Assembly (NCBI RefSeq): GCF_032118995.1
Contig: NC_092648.1
Coordinates: 20,426,450 to 20,490,449 of the forward strand
Length of the DNA stretch: 64,000 nt
Direction of reading: 5' to 3'
Source of the DNA: Asterias amurensis
Taxonomy: Eukaryota; Echinodermata; Asteroidea; Forcipulatida; Asteriidae
The notes beneath the pieces were generated by a model. The model ran no database searches, was not told where the DNA came from, and worked only from the letters and a program-made list of their open reading frames with translations. Below, in pieces: positions 36,264 through 48,500 of this stretch. The position numbers and the translations under genes are program-made. Position 1 is the first letter of the stretch, and every line of letters starts with the position of its first letter.

Positions 36264-36437
36264 ATGGTTCTTCAACTTGTTGCGAAGTACTGGTGGGTGT
36301 CGGTAATGCCAACAGCTTTAATGGTTGGTATGTACATTGACAGAAGAGAGACGCGGAGGCTGAGTGGATGGAAGAATAGAACGCAATTGTACAAACGAGA
36401 GCTGAAGGCAGGAGAGGACCCATGGAAAGCATATTAA
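36264..36437 (+). CDS. NDUFB1: NADH dehydrogenase [ubiquinone] 1 beta subcomplex subunit 1
   Basis: 57 aa (human 58). It starts MVLQLVAKYWWVSVMPTAFM, a single membrane helix at residues 5-24, followed by GMYIDRRETRRLSGWKNRTQ and LYKRELKAGEDPWKAY. The human protein has the same layout ([20 protein letters not shown], then LFKRELQPSEE). It is an accessory subunit of the membrane arm of mitochondrial complex I, with no catalytic role. The coding sequence sits in one exon opened by TTTTGTTACCAG at 36240, so the 5' UTR is spliced. It converges with NEK2. Candidate AATAAA signals are at 37223 and 37463. The match rests on size, topology and the KREL segment. Confidence 0.85.
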   Translation: MVLQLVAKYWWVSVMPTALMVGMYIDRRETRRLSGWKNRTQLYKRELKAGEDPWKAY

Positions 36438-37945
36438 CTATTAAGACTATTGACTGAGCAAGAGTTAACGATGTTGAGATCCTAGTAAAAATTCTGAGTA
36501 TGACCGGGTGCAAGTCCTGTGGTCCAAAGTAACTGTCATGGGGTTCATTCATGGAGCCATGAATCGACAAGCCTAACATCTGTTTTATGGACCCAGTCAA
36601 AATTTGTTTGACGTGAACCAACATTGATGCTAGTTTTTTCCGTCACAATGGAACATGGACATGAAGTGATCACCACATCAACTCTCACACTAAAGCAATG
36701 GATTCCAGTGCCCTGCGGAGGAAGTGCCACAAATACTTCATGACTGTTTTGTTATTTCATTTGCTGTATGGGCTCAATGGGATGTTAAATTTTACCAATG
36801 AAGGGGATATTGCGACATCAAAATAATTGGATTTGAGACACAACTATGGTTTTAAAACATAACGGTGTACAAGATTGCATCTACAAAATCTACGTCCTCC
36901 AACTATCGAAGAAATTACATGCAAGCAAAATGTACAGTGCTATCAATTGTCAGAAAAACATAAACAACAAAATTCAAACACACGGGACAATGTAAAATCT
37001 CAGTTTGTGTTTAGAGTGATATTATTTACAAATCTTTTATTTGTAAAATATATAGAGTTGTAGGTGTGCATTAAAACCAGTTTAAAAACAAATCAAAGTT
37101 ACACTATTTAATGCAACAAGATGCAGCAGAAACCCATTATCAAAACATGTGTACCGTCCCTTGGCAAAAGGGACAGAATAACATTACATGTAGTTCTCGT
37201 CTGATGACTCTTGTTGCACTTTAATAAACCATGTCTGTATTGAAAATGGAAATCAATAACTTCCAATGTGACATTTAAATGAATTTTTTCCCACAAATAC
37301 TGTTGAAATAGTTAAGATACAATGATAATTTATTTGCTGTGCTATCAACAGTTATGGAGCAAAAGACAAAGTTTGTCCTTAAAAAGAATTTATTGGACTG
37401 TTCAACCAAGAGTGGCCCCGTAGATTATCAGTAACATTGAAGTTCTTTTTATGATGCAAAACAATAAAGTAAAATTTATTAAAGCAAACCTGAGCAGATT
37501 TGCATGTTAGCACATTTCAGTTGTATTGTGTTAAAATAAAGTTGGAGTTTCTAAGTTCTTAAATTTGACCTTGAAATGGCAATAAAGGCAGTGATTGGTG
37601 GTAAAAAACCTTAGTTATGTGCAGTTGTAAAATTTAAGTACAAAATCATTGATTTATGTTAAGATTATGTCTTCTATGTACACAATAATTTTCTCAGAAA
37701 TTAATAAGGATCAAATTTGTACACTGTATTCACAACCTTAATAGTAAATGTACAACTTTGGTGTATTTACATTATTGTTTTTTTAATAAATAGAAATGGT
37801 CTTTAAAAATGGTCACTCAACACACAAATCAAAGCTGAAAACACATCACCCCATCTGACTAAAAAGTGCAGCTTATGATTGGACTTTCAGAAGCCTTCAA
37901 TAAAAATCAAGCTATTCCTCTATTTCTATCTCTCTTGGTTTTTTA

Positions 37946-38066
37946 CAAAAGCTACCCCAAGGAAGATTGGTCAGCAGAGCTGTGTCGAGAAGCGGAAAAA
38001 CTCAACCCCAAAAGCTACCCCAAGGAAGATTGGTCGGCTGTGTCCAGAAGCGGAATTACTCAACGC
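37946..38066. repeat. Tandem duplication across the NEK2 stop codon
   Basis: Two copies of a 60-bp block with AAAGCTACCCCAAGGAAGAT (at 37949 and 38011) run into AGAAGCGGAA and CTCAAC. The inner copy ends within the last codons of NEK2 (stop at 38062-38060), so the duplication lies at the start of the 3' UTR and left the reading frame intact. Confidence 0.8.
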
Positions 38067-41000
38067 ATCATGTTCATTAAAAGTTTGCTCTTGTACTTTG
38101 CTGTCTGTTCCTCTTTCTGTAATGCCAGGCTCCTCATCTTGGCCTTATACAATCTATCCTTCAGTTGGGCTGTCTTCCCTACTTCACGCTTCTCTGTTCT
38201 AAGGTTAGGGTCTGTGACCTTCCTCGGTGGTATGTTCTCTTTTCCAGGGGCAAGAGGAGCAAAGTGGACCCTCTTAGGGGTGGTGCCAGGGTGGATTTCG
38301 TCATGGAAGTCTAAGAGATGAAAATGTAAAAAGGTTGGTTAATCTCTTACTAAGTCGCAAATTTTGGATATGTACACGTTGTACATTGTATCATGAAATC
38401 TTTTATAGCCGCAAAGATGACCCGACTGTAATCAATGAAGCAAGTGGTTCTCTAAGGAAGGTATCCAGAAATAAACATTTGTTAACTACCTAACTAAAGT
38501 TTCAAGAAAAATACAGGCGGGGAAAATTAATGTCTTCTCATGTGTCTATTATGATTATGATATTGGTATTAGGATAACTTTTAAAGACCAAATTTGTGCT
38601 GTATCTTTCTGGTCCAACATGCAACAAGCTTAACTTTAAAAAAAAAAAAATGACTAAAGAGCACTTTAAACTTTTCCTGAAATGCATTTATTTGTACAGA
38701 AATAATGTTTCTGACAAAACATTTAAAATTTTCAAAAACAATTTCTTTCAATTGCTGAACCGCGTTAAATATAATTAAATCTGATCACAGTTGGAGGAAC
38801 AATTAGTTTGCTGGTGACATTTATTTTTTGTTCCAGTTGAGCAACTCAAAAGTGGATTTTATCAACATGTGTACAACAAAGTTAACAAGGTTTTTCTCGC
38901 ATTACAATAATATAAACAAATTGGTCATTCAAAATTATGATAAATTGGTTCCATGGGAATTTTGAATGGATCAGCAATAATTTGGCACATTTATATGAAC
39001 ATGCTTATTTTCCTGGTACAAAAATAGTATTAAATACTCTTCTAACATATATATTAAGATTTACTTACTAATATTTCATAAAGATTTTGTGTTAAATTTA
39101 ACAAATAAATAATGAACAACTGGCTACACTTTTATCAAAAATAATGGTTTTGCATACTCAGTATTACAATACATGTACATGATTTTTACAAACATCACAC
39201 AAATGTACAAACACAGTTACTATACTAGAGTTACTTTTGCTAACAAAGGCCATATTTTTGGTCTGTTTGAACAAGTATTAAACAAAGTATAAAGTATCTT
39301 ACTACCTTTAAAAGGAGTATTTTTTACTTATTTTTTTCAAATCAATTCTTTGATACCGATTTAAGCAAATTAATTAGAAGAAAAATACAAACAATTTTGT
39401 ATTACCCCTACAGTACTTTTTGTTTTACTATCTAGCACATGTACTCCATGTTTTTTAACATTATATTTGTCTTCATCATGATTCAATAATATGGAATGTT
39501 GATCACTATATTCCGACATCCCTATGTTTTGATAACCCTATGTTCCGAATTGACACGTTGGGTTAGGGTTTGGAAAAATACACTAGAGTTGTCGGAATAT
39601 AGGGTTGTAACTGTATGGAGTCTACATACACAAATATGCAAAACTAACAGACAACCCTTGATCAAAAAAGGTTATGGAGCTACCGGAGGTTTGTGACACA
39701 CCGGAGGGATGGGTTTTCTCCATTTCCGCAACTCCTCATGAGCCATGGATGAATAATCGGGGACAGTCAACTGACGGACACCCGAACATTTACCTTTCTC
39801 TGTGCGCAGCTCCTTCACTCTATCGTTAAGATTCAGTCTTGTCAACTGGTACTGGCTGAGCATCGTCTCCGCCCTGAGGTAGAAAAACAAACAGATCTTC
39901 ATTTTGGTGAATTTCAGCACCGAGAATTCATTGTCATCTCCTGCAATGTAGCAAGACAATGCAAGCGCTTTCTGTATCGCACCCAAGTTGAAAAGTAAAG
40001 TGCCAACCTTGTCAGTTTTTCGTCAGCCAGTTTCTCCCTGGTAGCCATCCTCTTATCCCTGTTGTCCAGCATCCTGGATCTCTCCTCGAGGTGGTCCTCT
40101 CTCCGTCTTAAGTACTCTTCTCTCTTCTTCAAGGCTTCCTCGCGTTTCTTCATCGCTTCTTCTCGTTTTTCAACAGCCTCGAGTAGCTCCTGATTTTTCT
40201 TTGAAGAATTATCACCGGACTGGCTCGGCTGAGGCTCTTTCTTTGGAACACATTGCACTAGAATTCTTGGATGTTTCAGGATGTCATCAATAGATGGTCT
40301 CAGAACGGCCTAGCAATATTGTAAACAAACAAATTCATAAATACCATTATATTTCGACAAGTTTGTGAGCGAATTCGTTCATTAAAAACATGCTATTCTG
40401 GAACCTAATTTTGTGCAATTAAAATGTGAACATTTTGGCCCAATTTTATAGAGGCTTTTATAGAAGCAGCATTATGAAATTGGGTCCTGGTGCAGGCTTC
40501 ATTTTGTTTACACCGCTACCTTTCTCATTAAATAACTTTTTGCATACCCAATCCGTTGAAACTTGATACAAAGTAATGCGACGGCAAGAGGATGATTATG
40601 CAATTTAACACTCACATTAGTTTTCAGCATTTTTGAGATGAGCTCGTTCAGTTCTGATGAGTATTGAGATGGCAATGGACGGAATTTGCCTTCCTTGATC
40701 TTGAGTGCCAAGTTCTGCTGGTTGATGGCTGTAAATGGCGGGCTGAAAATATGATGGACAAAATCTATTAGTTTGAAACTCACTTGCTAGATGCAAAAGG
40801 TGCGGCACAAAAACAAATTGTAGGTTTCAATGAATTTGTATGAGCAAGTACCAACATTTCTAAACAACAAAAAGACAAGCACTTTTGACATTACTTTGGT
40901 TAATCTGACATTGTTTTACGGCAATCACTACAAACAAATATCACACAAAAAACACTTAAACTTCTATTTGAACTCACCTCAATGAACAAAGCTCATATAT

Positions 41001-44000
41001 AAGGCAACCAAGTGACCACATGTCAGACTTTTCATTGTAGGAACAATGGTTCATTTGCTCCTGAAAAATACAATTTAGAAAATTGAGGAAGTAAAATTAT
41101 GGCATGAAAGTAAACTGCAACACGACTTGGGATGTCTCGAATAACATTTCGTAGTATATTTGAATTGAAAGCTGATTATTGAAATCTTGTTTGTACACAA
41201 ACATCTTCATCTTGTGTGATTTGTCAATGTGGCCATAGTGATGTGATTGATGGATTGATGGTTTAAAATCAACCTTAGCACTTTGTGAAATCCAAGACCT
41301 ATTCATAATGAATAAATAAGGTAAGCTAGGTCATAGCATTAATTACATTGCGGACCAATCAATCACTTCACCTTAGTAGAAACTCAACTGGTCTATCAAA
41401 TGCACCGACAAGGATAGCTTGTATACATGCATCTTTCTGCATCATGCCACAAACTAAAGGCAAGATTTAGCAATTCACATCTAAATGGTGGCATCATACG
41501 CACATGTTGTCATGGGAATTCAATGAGCCAGATTTGTGGGTGCGCATTAGTAGTTGTGATTGTTGAGTGGGGGGGGGGAGCTTAGTGGATTAGGCTAATT
41601 AAAAAAGTCTTGTCTTAATATTGAACTGTTTTCAATCGCCGCATCAAAATAGGACTAATGCAAGACCTTCAAAACTGAAGACTTGAGTTACAACTGTTGG
41701 GAGCCTCCTATTTCAGAGTGTTAAGAATTGTTATTCCAAACCAAAGAGGAGACTTACAGGTGACATGTAGTATGGTGTCCCAACAAATGTCTTGGCAAAG
41801 CTGGTGTCGTGTTGAAGTACCCTGGCCAGGCCGAAATCGCCGAGTTTGACATTGTGAGTTGTGTCCAGGAAGACGTTGGCAGGTTTAAGATCACGATGAA
41901 GGACAGCACTCCCTTTAACCCGCTGTTGACATTCGTGCAGAGCCAATGTGATCTGGCGAAGGATCTTCCAGGCAAAGTCTTCTTCCAGGTATTTCCTGTG
42001 GAAATGACAATCGATAATGAGCTTTTACTTTATCTTGTAGTTTGGTTAAACTTGTATTGAGTTGGAAGTGAACATCAAGAACTCTGAGCACTGTGTTGGC
42101 AACACTTTTAACCAAAGCTGGTACCTTGACAGGGATAAAGGCAGAAACCACTCTTACAAGCAGGACGGTTTAAGTAAAGATACCAAGCAATGCCACACTA
42201 TGTAATGGGTGCCATAACTACCAGACTAATTACAAGAACGCATTTGAGTGGGTGTGTACACACAGCATTTATGTCATTCACACATTAAGTGGGTCAAAGG
42301 CGTATCCAGTACATGCCGCCACTGACCAGTATGTTCAAAAGGCTGGTATGTCAATGTGGCATTATACATGTATGCTCGGTGGGCCAGGATGCCTGTTGAA
42401 TCAATGATAACTATTCAATTCAATTCAATCAAATCAACATCTATTTTCATATTGGTGAAAAAAGGAGAATAATAAACAAAGTACAATTATTTAAGTCAAG
42501 AACAGGTCAAGAAAATTACGAGTGAAAATGAAATGAAAATATGTAATGTAATAGATACGGAGCGAACCAATACGACGGCATTTGATTGCTCTAATATTCT
42601 GAAAAAAATCGAGCTGTAAATACTTTTAAAGGAACACGTTGCCTTGGATCGGTCGAGTTGGTCTTTGAAAAGCGTTTGTAACCGTTTTTTATAAAATGCA
42701 TATGGGTAGAAAGATGTTGTAAAAGTAGAATACAATGATCCACACAAACATGCCTCGAAATTGCGTGGTTTTCCTTGTACCTCGTCGACTAACACGTCGG
42801 CCATTTATGGGGGTCAAAATTTTGACTCCCATAAATGGCCGACCATGTTAGTTCGCACAGTAGAAGGAAAACCACGCAATTTCGAGGCAAACTTGTGTGG
42901 ATCATTGTATTCTACTTTTAAAACATCTTTCCAACCATATGCATTTTATAAAAAACGGTTACAAACGCTTTTGTTTTGACCAACTCGTCCGATCCAAGGC
43001 AACGTGTTCCTTTAAGTATTTACAGCTTTTAAGTATTTACAGCTTGATTTACAAGTTTTAAAAAACTCTGCCACGTGCCACCACCTGTCAGTTTAAGTAA
43101 AATGGTACCAAGCTGGACACGTGTAATGTACAGAGTTGGATTAGATACGAACATTATGTACCCTAAAACTTGGGAGAAATGTGGAGGAAGAATTTCAGCA
43201 GGAAAGTTGTTTTAATAAAGTACCTGTCTCTTCTGCATCGTGAGATGAGACTTCCCAGGTCCCCACCTTCACAGTATTCCATAATGATATAGATAGTGGT
43301 AGAGTTCCGATCTACGATGCGGTCGTAGTAGCGGACAATGAACTCATGACGAAGCTCTCGGAGTAGATTCACCTCAGAGACCAGCATCTGTTTCTCCGTT
43401 TCCGACATGCTGCCATAGTCAATCTCCTTCCAGGCTAGGATCTGTGTGGTACATTACGTGTACATGTATAGAAACAAGTGGATGTTAATCAAAACAGGCC
43501 TGCTTCCTTGCTAATGCAAAAAAAAAAAAAGTGCTTTAAAATTATTGCTTGCTTCAAAGAAATTGTATACTTTTGGTACTTTGGTGAATCCCAACATGTA
43601 TACAAATGGCAAAACCGTCACTTTTTTGGCAAGTCAGTCAGTTGTCTTTGCTTTACTTTAGAATGCCGGTTAACCTGTACCCGCAGTAATTACTCATGTT
43701 ACTACCAAATTAAACTTTAAATATAAACAATAACATAATTTATTATTAAATAGGCCTATCTTTAGGGTTTACTAAAATTATTAGCTAGTTTAGAATTGCA
43801 ATTTTTAATCATAACCCTACATCTACAATCCTCCTGAATGGTTAAAGGAATACGTTGCCTTGGATCGGACGAGTTGGTCTATAAAAAGCGTTTGTAACCG
43901 TTTGTTATAAAATGCATTGGAAAGATTTTTAAAAGTAGAATATAATGATCCACACAAGTATCACTGAAAATTGCACGGTTTTCCTTTTACGTCGCAAACT

Positions 44001-44962
44001 AACCTGGTCGGCCATTTATGGGAGTCAACAACTTGACTCCCATAAATGGCCGACTGTGTTAGTCGGCGAGGTAAAAAGAAAACCACGCAATTTCGAGGCA
44101 TATTTGTGTAGATCATTGTATTCTACTTTTACAACATCTTTCTACCCATTATGCATTTTATAACAAACGGTTACAGAACACTTTTCAAAGACCAACTCGA
44201 CCGATCCAAGGCAACGTGTTCCTTTAAAAGAATATCACAACTATTTTAGAATGGGCCTATATCAGGATAGATCAGCACTTATCCTCTACATAAACAATTT
44301 AGTCCTAGTTTCGCAACTTAACCAAACATTACATAGTGTAGTCCGAACCCTTTTCTCCTTTCAAATTTTAATGGAATTGCCAGTGTAAAAACTATCTTAT
44401 TCAATCTTAGTTAATTCAAGCATACAGTTACAATACAATACAACTCGTGTGACTGATCATGATTTAATTTAATATGATTAATTAACATGATTAAGGCATA
44501 TTTGTTTTAACAAAAATAAACATAAACAATTCCGTATCATGCCACCACTTTTTCACTAAATTTTACAAAAAGGAATAGGCCCCTATCTTCTTTTAAAAGT
44601 TTTAGATGAACAGGTAAATAATAACCCATAATATCTTATTTTATTTTCCATTGCCTCAAAACAAATTGAAACGGTGATGGCAGGATTATATATGGAAACT
44701 TCCCCCCCCCCCCCCAAGCCAAAGTAAGCTGTGGCGTGAAATCCTATGTTTCCTCTGAACCCCGAGGATCCTCACGTCGTCCTTCGACGACTCGAGAAAT
44801 GAAAACGGAAAATAGAATTGGATTTAGAAATAAATAGAACTTAGAAGTGCAAAAAAGAAAACAAACCTTTCCATCACTTTTTCTTCTAATCTTCTTGCAT
44901 TTCCCATACGAACCCGATCCTATGGTGCAGATTACTTCGTAATCACTGATTTTAGTCGGCAT
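38060..44962 (-). CDS. NEK2: Serine/threonine kinase NEK2 (complete, 8 exons)
   Basis: Exons: 44962-44867, 43441-43224, 41995-41758, 41060-40978, 40742-40616, 40309-40008, 39873-39794, 38310-38060; 464 aa (human 445). Phases fit throughout. The kinase domain fills residues 8-270: glycine loop IGSGSYG (14-20), catalytic K37 (ILAWKEID), MEYCEGGD, HRDLKPAN (138-145), DFG (158-160), and TFVGTPYYMSP with T174 in the activation loop. A heptad-like KKREEALKKREE coiled coil follows in exon 6. Exon 8 carries a PP1-docking RVHF (395-398), a KEN degron (405-407) and a terminal Met-Arg, all features of human NEK2A. NEK2 drives centrosome separation and acts in mitosis. Exon 7 can also be read past its donor (GAGAAAG|GTAAAT) to a stop at 39672, giving a 421-aa form without RVHF, KEN or MR. 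It is head to head with ataxin-3. Confidence 0.95.
42611..43042. mobile_element. Large foldback element, copy 1 (NEK2 intron 2)
   Basis: An almost complete palindrome. The left half reads GAGCTGTAAATACTTTTAAA, GGAACACGTTGCCTTGGATC, AATGATCCACACAAACATGC, then GGCCATTTATGGG. The right half repeats these in inverse. The centre at about 42812-42836 is CAAAATTTTG between the two GGCCATTTATGGG arms. There is no transposase. On the right the outermost 18 bp (AAGTATTTACAGCTTTT) are duplicated. Confidence 0.85.
43842..44227. mobile_element. Large foldback element, copy 2 (NEK2 intron 1)
   Basis: Same palindromic design as 42611-43042: TTAAAGGAATACGTTGCCTT at the left, AAGGCAACGTGTTCCTTTAA at the right, and the GGCCATTTATGGGAGTCAA hairpin at the centre (44011-44052). 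It lacks the GAGCTGTAAATACTT extension. The two copies differ by scattered substitutions, so they are probably independent insertions of one family. Confidence 0.85.
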
Positions 44963-45551
44963 TTTGAAGGAGCTTCCACGGTCTACAGCAAACGGACTTT
45001 ATTCTTACTTGTCATAAATTACCACTGAAAGAATACGACCAACGAAGAACAAGCCAAACTATGCGTGGCATGCACACACGAAGGAGCATAGCCTATGTTT
45101 AGTTCGAATATACCCCCAACAACAGAGCTTTTCATTGGTCCGCTATTATCAAAAGCGTAATCTCATTGGTTTAGGATTACGGTCAGGGGTTAGAAATTAA
45201 ATGACACTTGCTTGTCTGGAGTCCTTTTCACACATACTATTTGCATAACAATCGGGGTCGCAAAAAGCCAACGCCAGGGGCTAGACTATTCCATTTAATT
45301 TGAAGGGAGAAAATATCCAAGCATTTGGCAATGCATTGTTTGTTTTATCATTTATTTAAAAAATAACTCATTTGTTTATTTTTGTTATATTTTGAGCAAC
45401 TTTTTATAAATTCAAAACATTACAGCTACTTATTAATTGATCTTTATTTATCTTATATGTACTCAAATACTTGCAACTTACCTGTCACTTAATCATCAAG
45501 TCCACCAGGATAAATCTAAATAAATCACATGAGGGCGTCTTCCAGATCAAC
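44963..45551. promoter_or_regulatory. Bidirectional promoter of NEK2 and ATXN3
   Basis: Only 589 bp separate the two start codons, and transcription diverges. The region is free of the repeats that fill most other non-coding DNA here. It contains inverted CCAAT boxes (ATTGG at 45134 and 45165) and TTCGAA at 45103, described separately. No TATA box stands out on either side. Confidence 0.75.
45103..45169 (-). promoter_or_regulatory. Evenly spaced CCAAT-CCAAT-CHR motif array
   Basis: On the NEK2 strand, ACCAATGAG (ATTGG 45165-45169 on +) is followed by ACCAATGAA (45134-45138) and then TTCGAA (45103-45108), each start 31 bp from the next. It is known that NF-Y boxes about 31-33 bp apart upstream of a CHR (consensus TTYGAA) mark many G2/M genes, and human NEK2 is such a gene. 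The motifs are seen directly; their function is inferred. Confidence 0.55.
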
Positions 45552-48500
45552 ATGGATGCAATTTTTCATGAACGAGTGAGTAAAAATGCAATATAATATT
45601 TACTTTCTATTTCCGTGTATGTTTGAGACATATCACTAAATTACTTAAGAAAGTATAAGCAGTGACTGAAAGATTAATTTACCTTATTTGATTTCCATAC
45701 AACGTTCTACTCTAAACTGAACTGAATCGATTCAGTGGGAAAAGGTTTCGTTTGTTTTTGTTTGTTTGTGTGTGGTGGTGCAGTGTGGGGATTGATGAAA
45801 ACAAAAATAACACCACAGATGCGAGCCCCTGACCGGTGAGGCCCTGTGGTGTTATTTTATAAATGTTAAATGATCTGAATCACATGTCGTTGACAACATG
45901 TTAAAGGCGGTGGACACTATTGGTAATTGTCAAAGACTAGCCTTCACAGTTGGTGCATCTCAACATATGCATAAAATAACAAACCTGTGAAATTTGAGCT
46001 CAATCGGTCATCAAAGTTGCGAGATAATAATGAAAGAAGAAAACACCCTTGTCACACAAAGTTGTGTGCGTTTAAAGCCATTATACACTTTCAGTAAACA
46101 GTATTGTCCAAGTCCCACACTTCGTGTATCACAACTTATATATAAAATTACAATCCTGTGGAAATTTAGGCTCAATCGGACATCGGAGTCGGGAGAAAAT
46201 AACAAGAAAACCCACTCCTGTTTTCACGCGTTTCGCCGTGTCATGACATGTGTTTATAACAAATCCATTCTCGTTAACGAGAATTTATATTGTTTTACCG
46301 TTTTCTCAAAAAGTAAAGCATTTCATGGACTAATATTTCAAGAGAAGTCTTTCACCATTACCTTCTGTAAACCCTGTAAATTATTTGTAAATCTGTGAAC
46401 TTTTTTTTTTTCTGTACCGAAAGGGTCCAATGGCTTTAACTTGAGGTCCAAAAATCAAATTCGTGGAAAATTACTTCTTTCTCCAAAACTGTGGCACTTC
46501 AGAGGGAGCTGTTTCTCACAATGTTTTATACCACCAACCTCTCCCCATTACTTGTCACCAAGAAAGGTTTTATGCTAATAATTATTTTGAGTAACTACCA
46601 ATAGTGTCCACTGCCTTTAAAAAGTCCTCCTGTTTCAAGCCACCTATTCCTGACCTGACTCGATCTCGTGTGCCAACAAATAAAAAGCTTTTTTTTTATT
46701 TAAAGCTAAAAACTAAAAACTACCTCCTGAATCCATGGTATATCTGTCCTGAATCTATTGTTATTGTTTGTTTTCCACAGCAAGAGGGCTCTCTCTGTGC
46801 CCAGCACTGCCTGAACTCACTTCTTCAAGGTCAGTATTGTTGATATCAGGTCACATCCGAAGGACATCGTTCTATACTTCAGCGCATGATGACGCACAAA
46901 TGTAGCAGTAGCTGTAGCAGCTAATTCACACATGGCCTCATCATCACATAAAACAAAAATTTACTATAAATTATAACGTGAATAAATTACTATCATCAAA
47001 ACACAAATGGATGACATTGCCTGTAAATACACATCACCATTAATAAGCTTAACATTAATTTCAAAAGACAAAGCAACATTTATATATTAGTGATTGCCAT
47101 AACTGGCCAGGCAGGGATTTAAATCAAGTTTATGTCAAGAACTGAAATCGGTCACTGTCAAGGTGTTTTTTTCAGACAAATATTGTTCTTGTTATTTAGT
47201 TAAAGGGAAGGTACACGTTTGGTAATTACTAAAAAACAATATTAACTTAAGAACTGACTTGGTAACGAGCATTGGAGAGCTGTTGATAGCATAAAACATT
47301 GTGAGAAACGGCTCCCTCTGAAGTAGCGTAGATTTTGAGAAAAAGGTAATTTCTCACTAAAATAATAAAAGACTTCTAGCCAGAAGTCTTTTATTCCTAT
47401 CTGAAAGCACACAAATTCGTCAAACAAGGGTATTTTTTCTCTCATAATTTTCTCGCAACTTCGATGACCAATTTAGCTCAATGTTTCATGCTTGTTATTT
47501 TATGTTTATGTTGGGACACACCAAGTGAGTCTTTGACTATTACCAAATGTGTACCTTCCCTTTAATGTCATTTAATTTATTGTAACATAAACTGCACATG
47601 TCACTACTGCATTGAGATTAAGTTTTCAAAGCTTGCCAGAGATTAATGAATGTAGTACTAATGATTTGAAGAACAATTTGTTTAACTGACAGTTATGTGT
47701 ATTGGCAACTTTATTGACCATAGGTCCTTATTTTAGTGCTGTGGACTTGGCAGACATCGGAAGGGATCTTGATGAAGCTGAGAGAGCAACCATGGCCGAA
47801 GGAGACATCAATTCTCCTGAATATCTCAGGTTTATCCAGGTAAAATTGTATGCTCACTGAAAGTTTTATTTTTCAATTCTTTTTTTTTTTTCAATGGAGC
47901 TGAACATCAGGTCTCAATTTCTCAAGTTGTTAATCCTACAGAGAGTGCTTAGCAAAGAAAAACTTTGCTTAGCAGAAACAGACCTTCCAGCCAAATTATC
48001 ATGTATTGTTTTGTTTGAGACTGGTTCCCCACTACTTTTTGCTTAGCTGAAAATATTGCTAAGCACCATTTTCTGCTGAGCAAGTTTATGATATTTGGTC
48101 CATAGATGTTGACCCTTTTCATATAAGATGTTCATTACCCTCGAAACAATAGTCTAGCTCACTAAGAAGTAACATGCGGAAAAATTATCTCTAGAAGTAC
48201 TTGGATTTTGTGTTTCATTCTTTCCGTAGCAACCGTCGAGCAACATGGATGACAGTGGATATTTCTCAATACAGGTCATCGGTCGAGCCATGAAAGTCTG
48301 GAGCCTAGACCTCCTCCCGTTTGGTAGTACAGAAGCAGTGGAGGCAAATATCCATCCAGAGTAAGTGTCAGCCATGCAAAGGTTTAAAGTATTTGAGGAA
48401 ACCCAAGACAGTCATCTGTCTACAAGTTCGACGAAACAAAACAACAAAAGTTTGTCATACTCATAGAGGATGAGATTCTTTAGTATTTGTTGTCTTGAAA

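Noticed and set aside
37866-38321. 151-codon frame on the + strand
   Set aside because: It is antisense to the last coding exon of NEK2, which matches the family (RVHF, KEN, terminal MR) on the minus strand.
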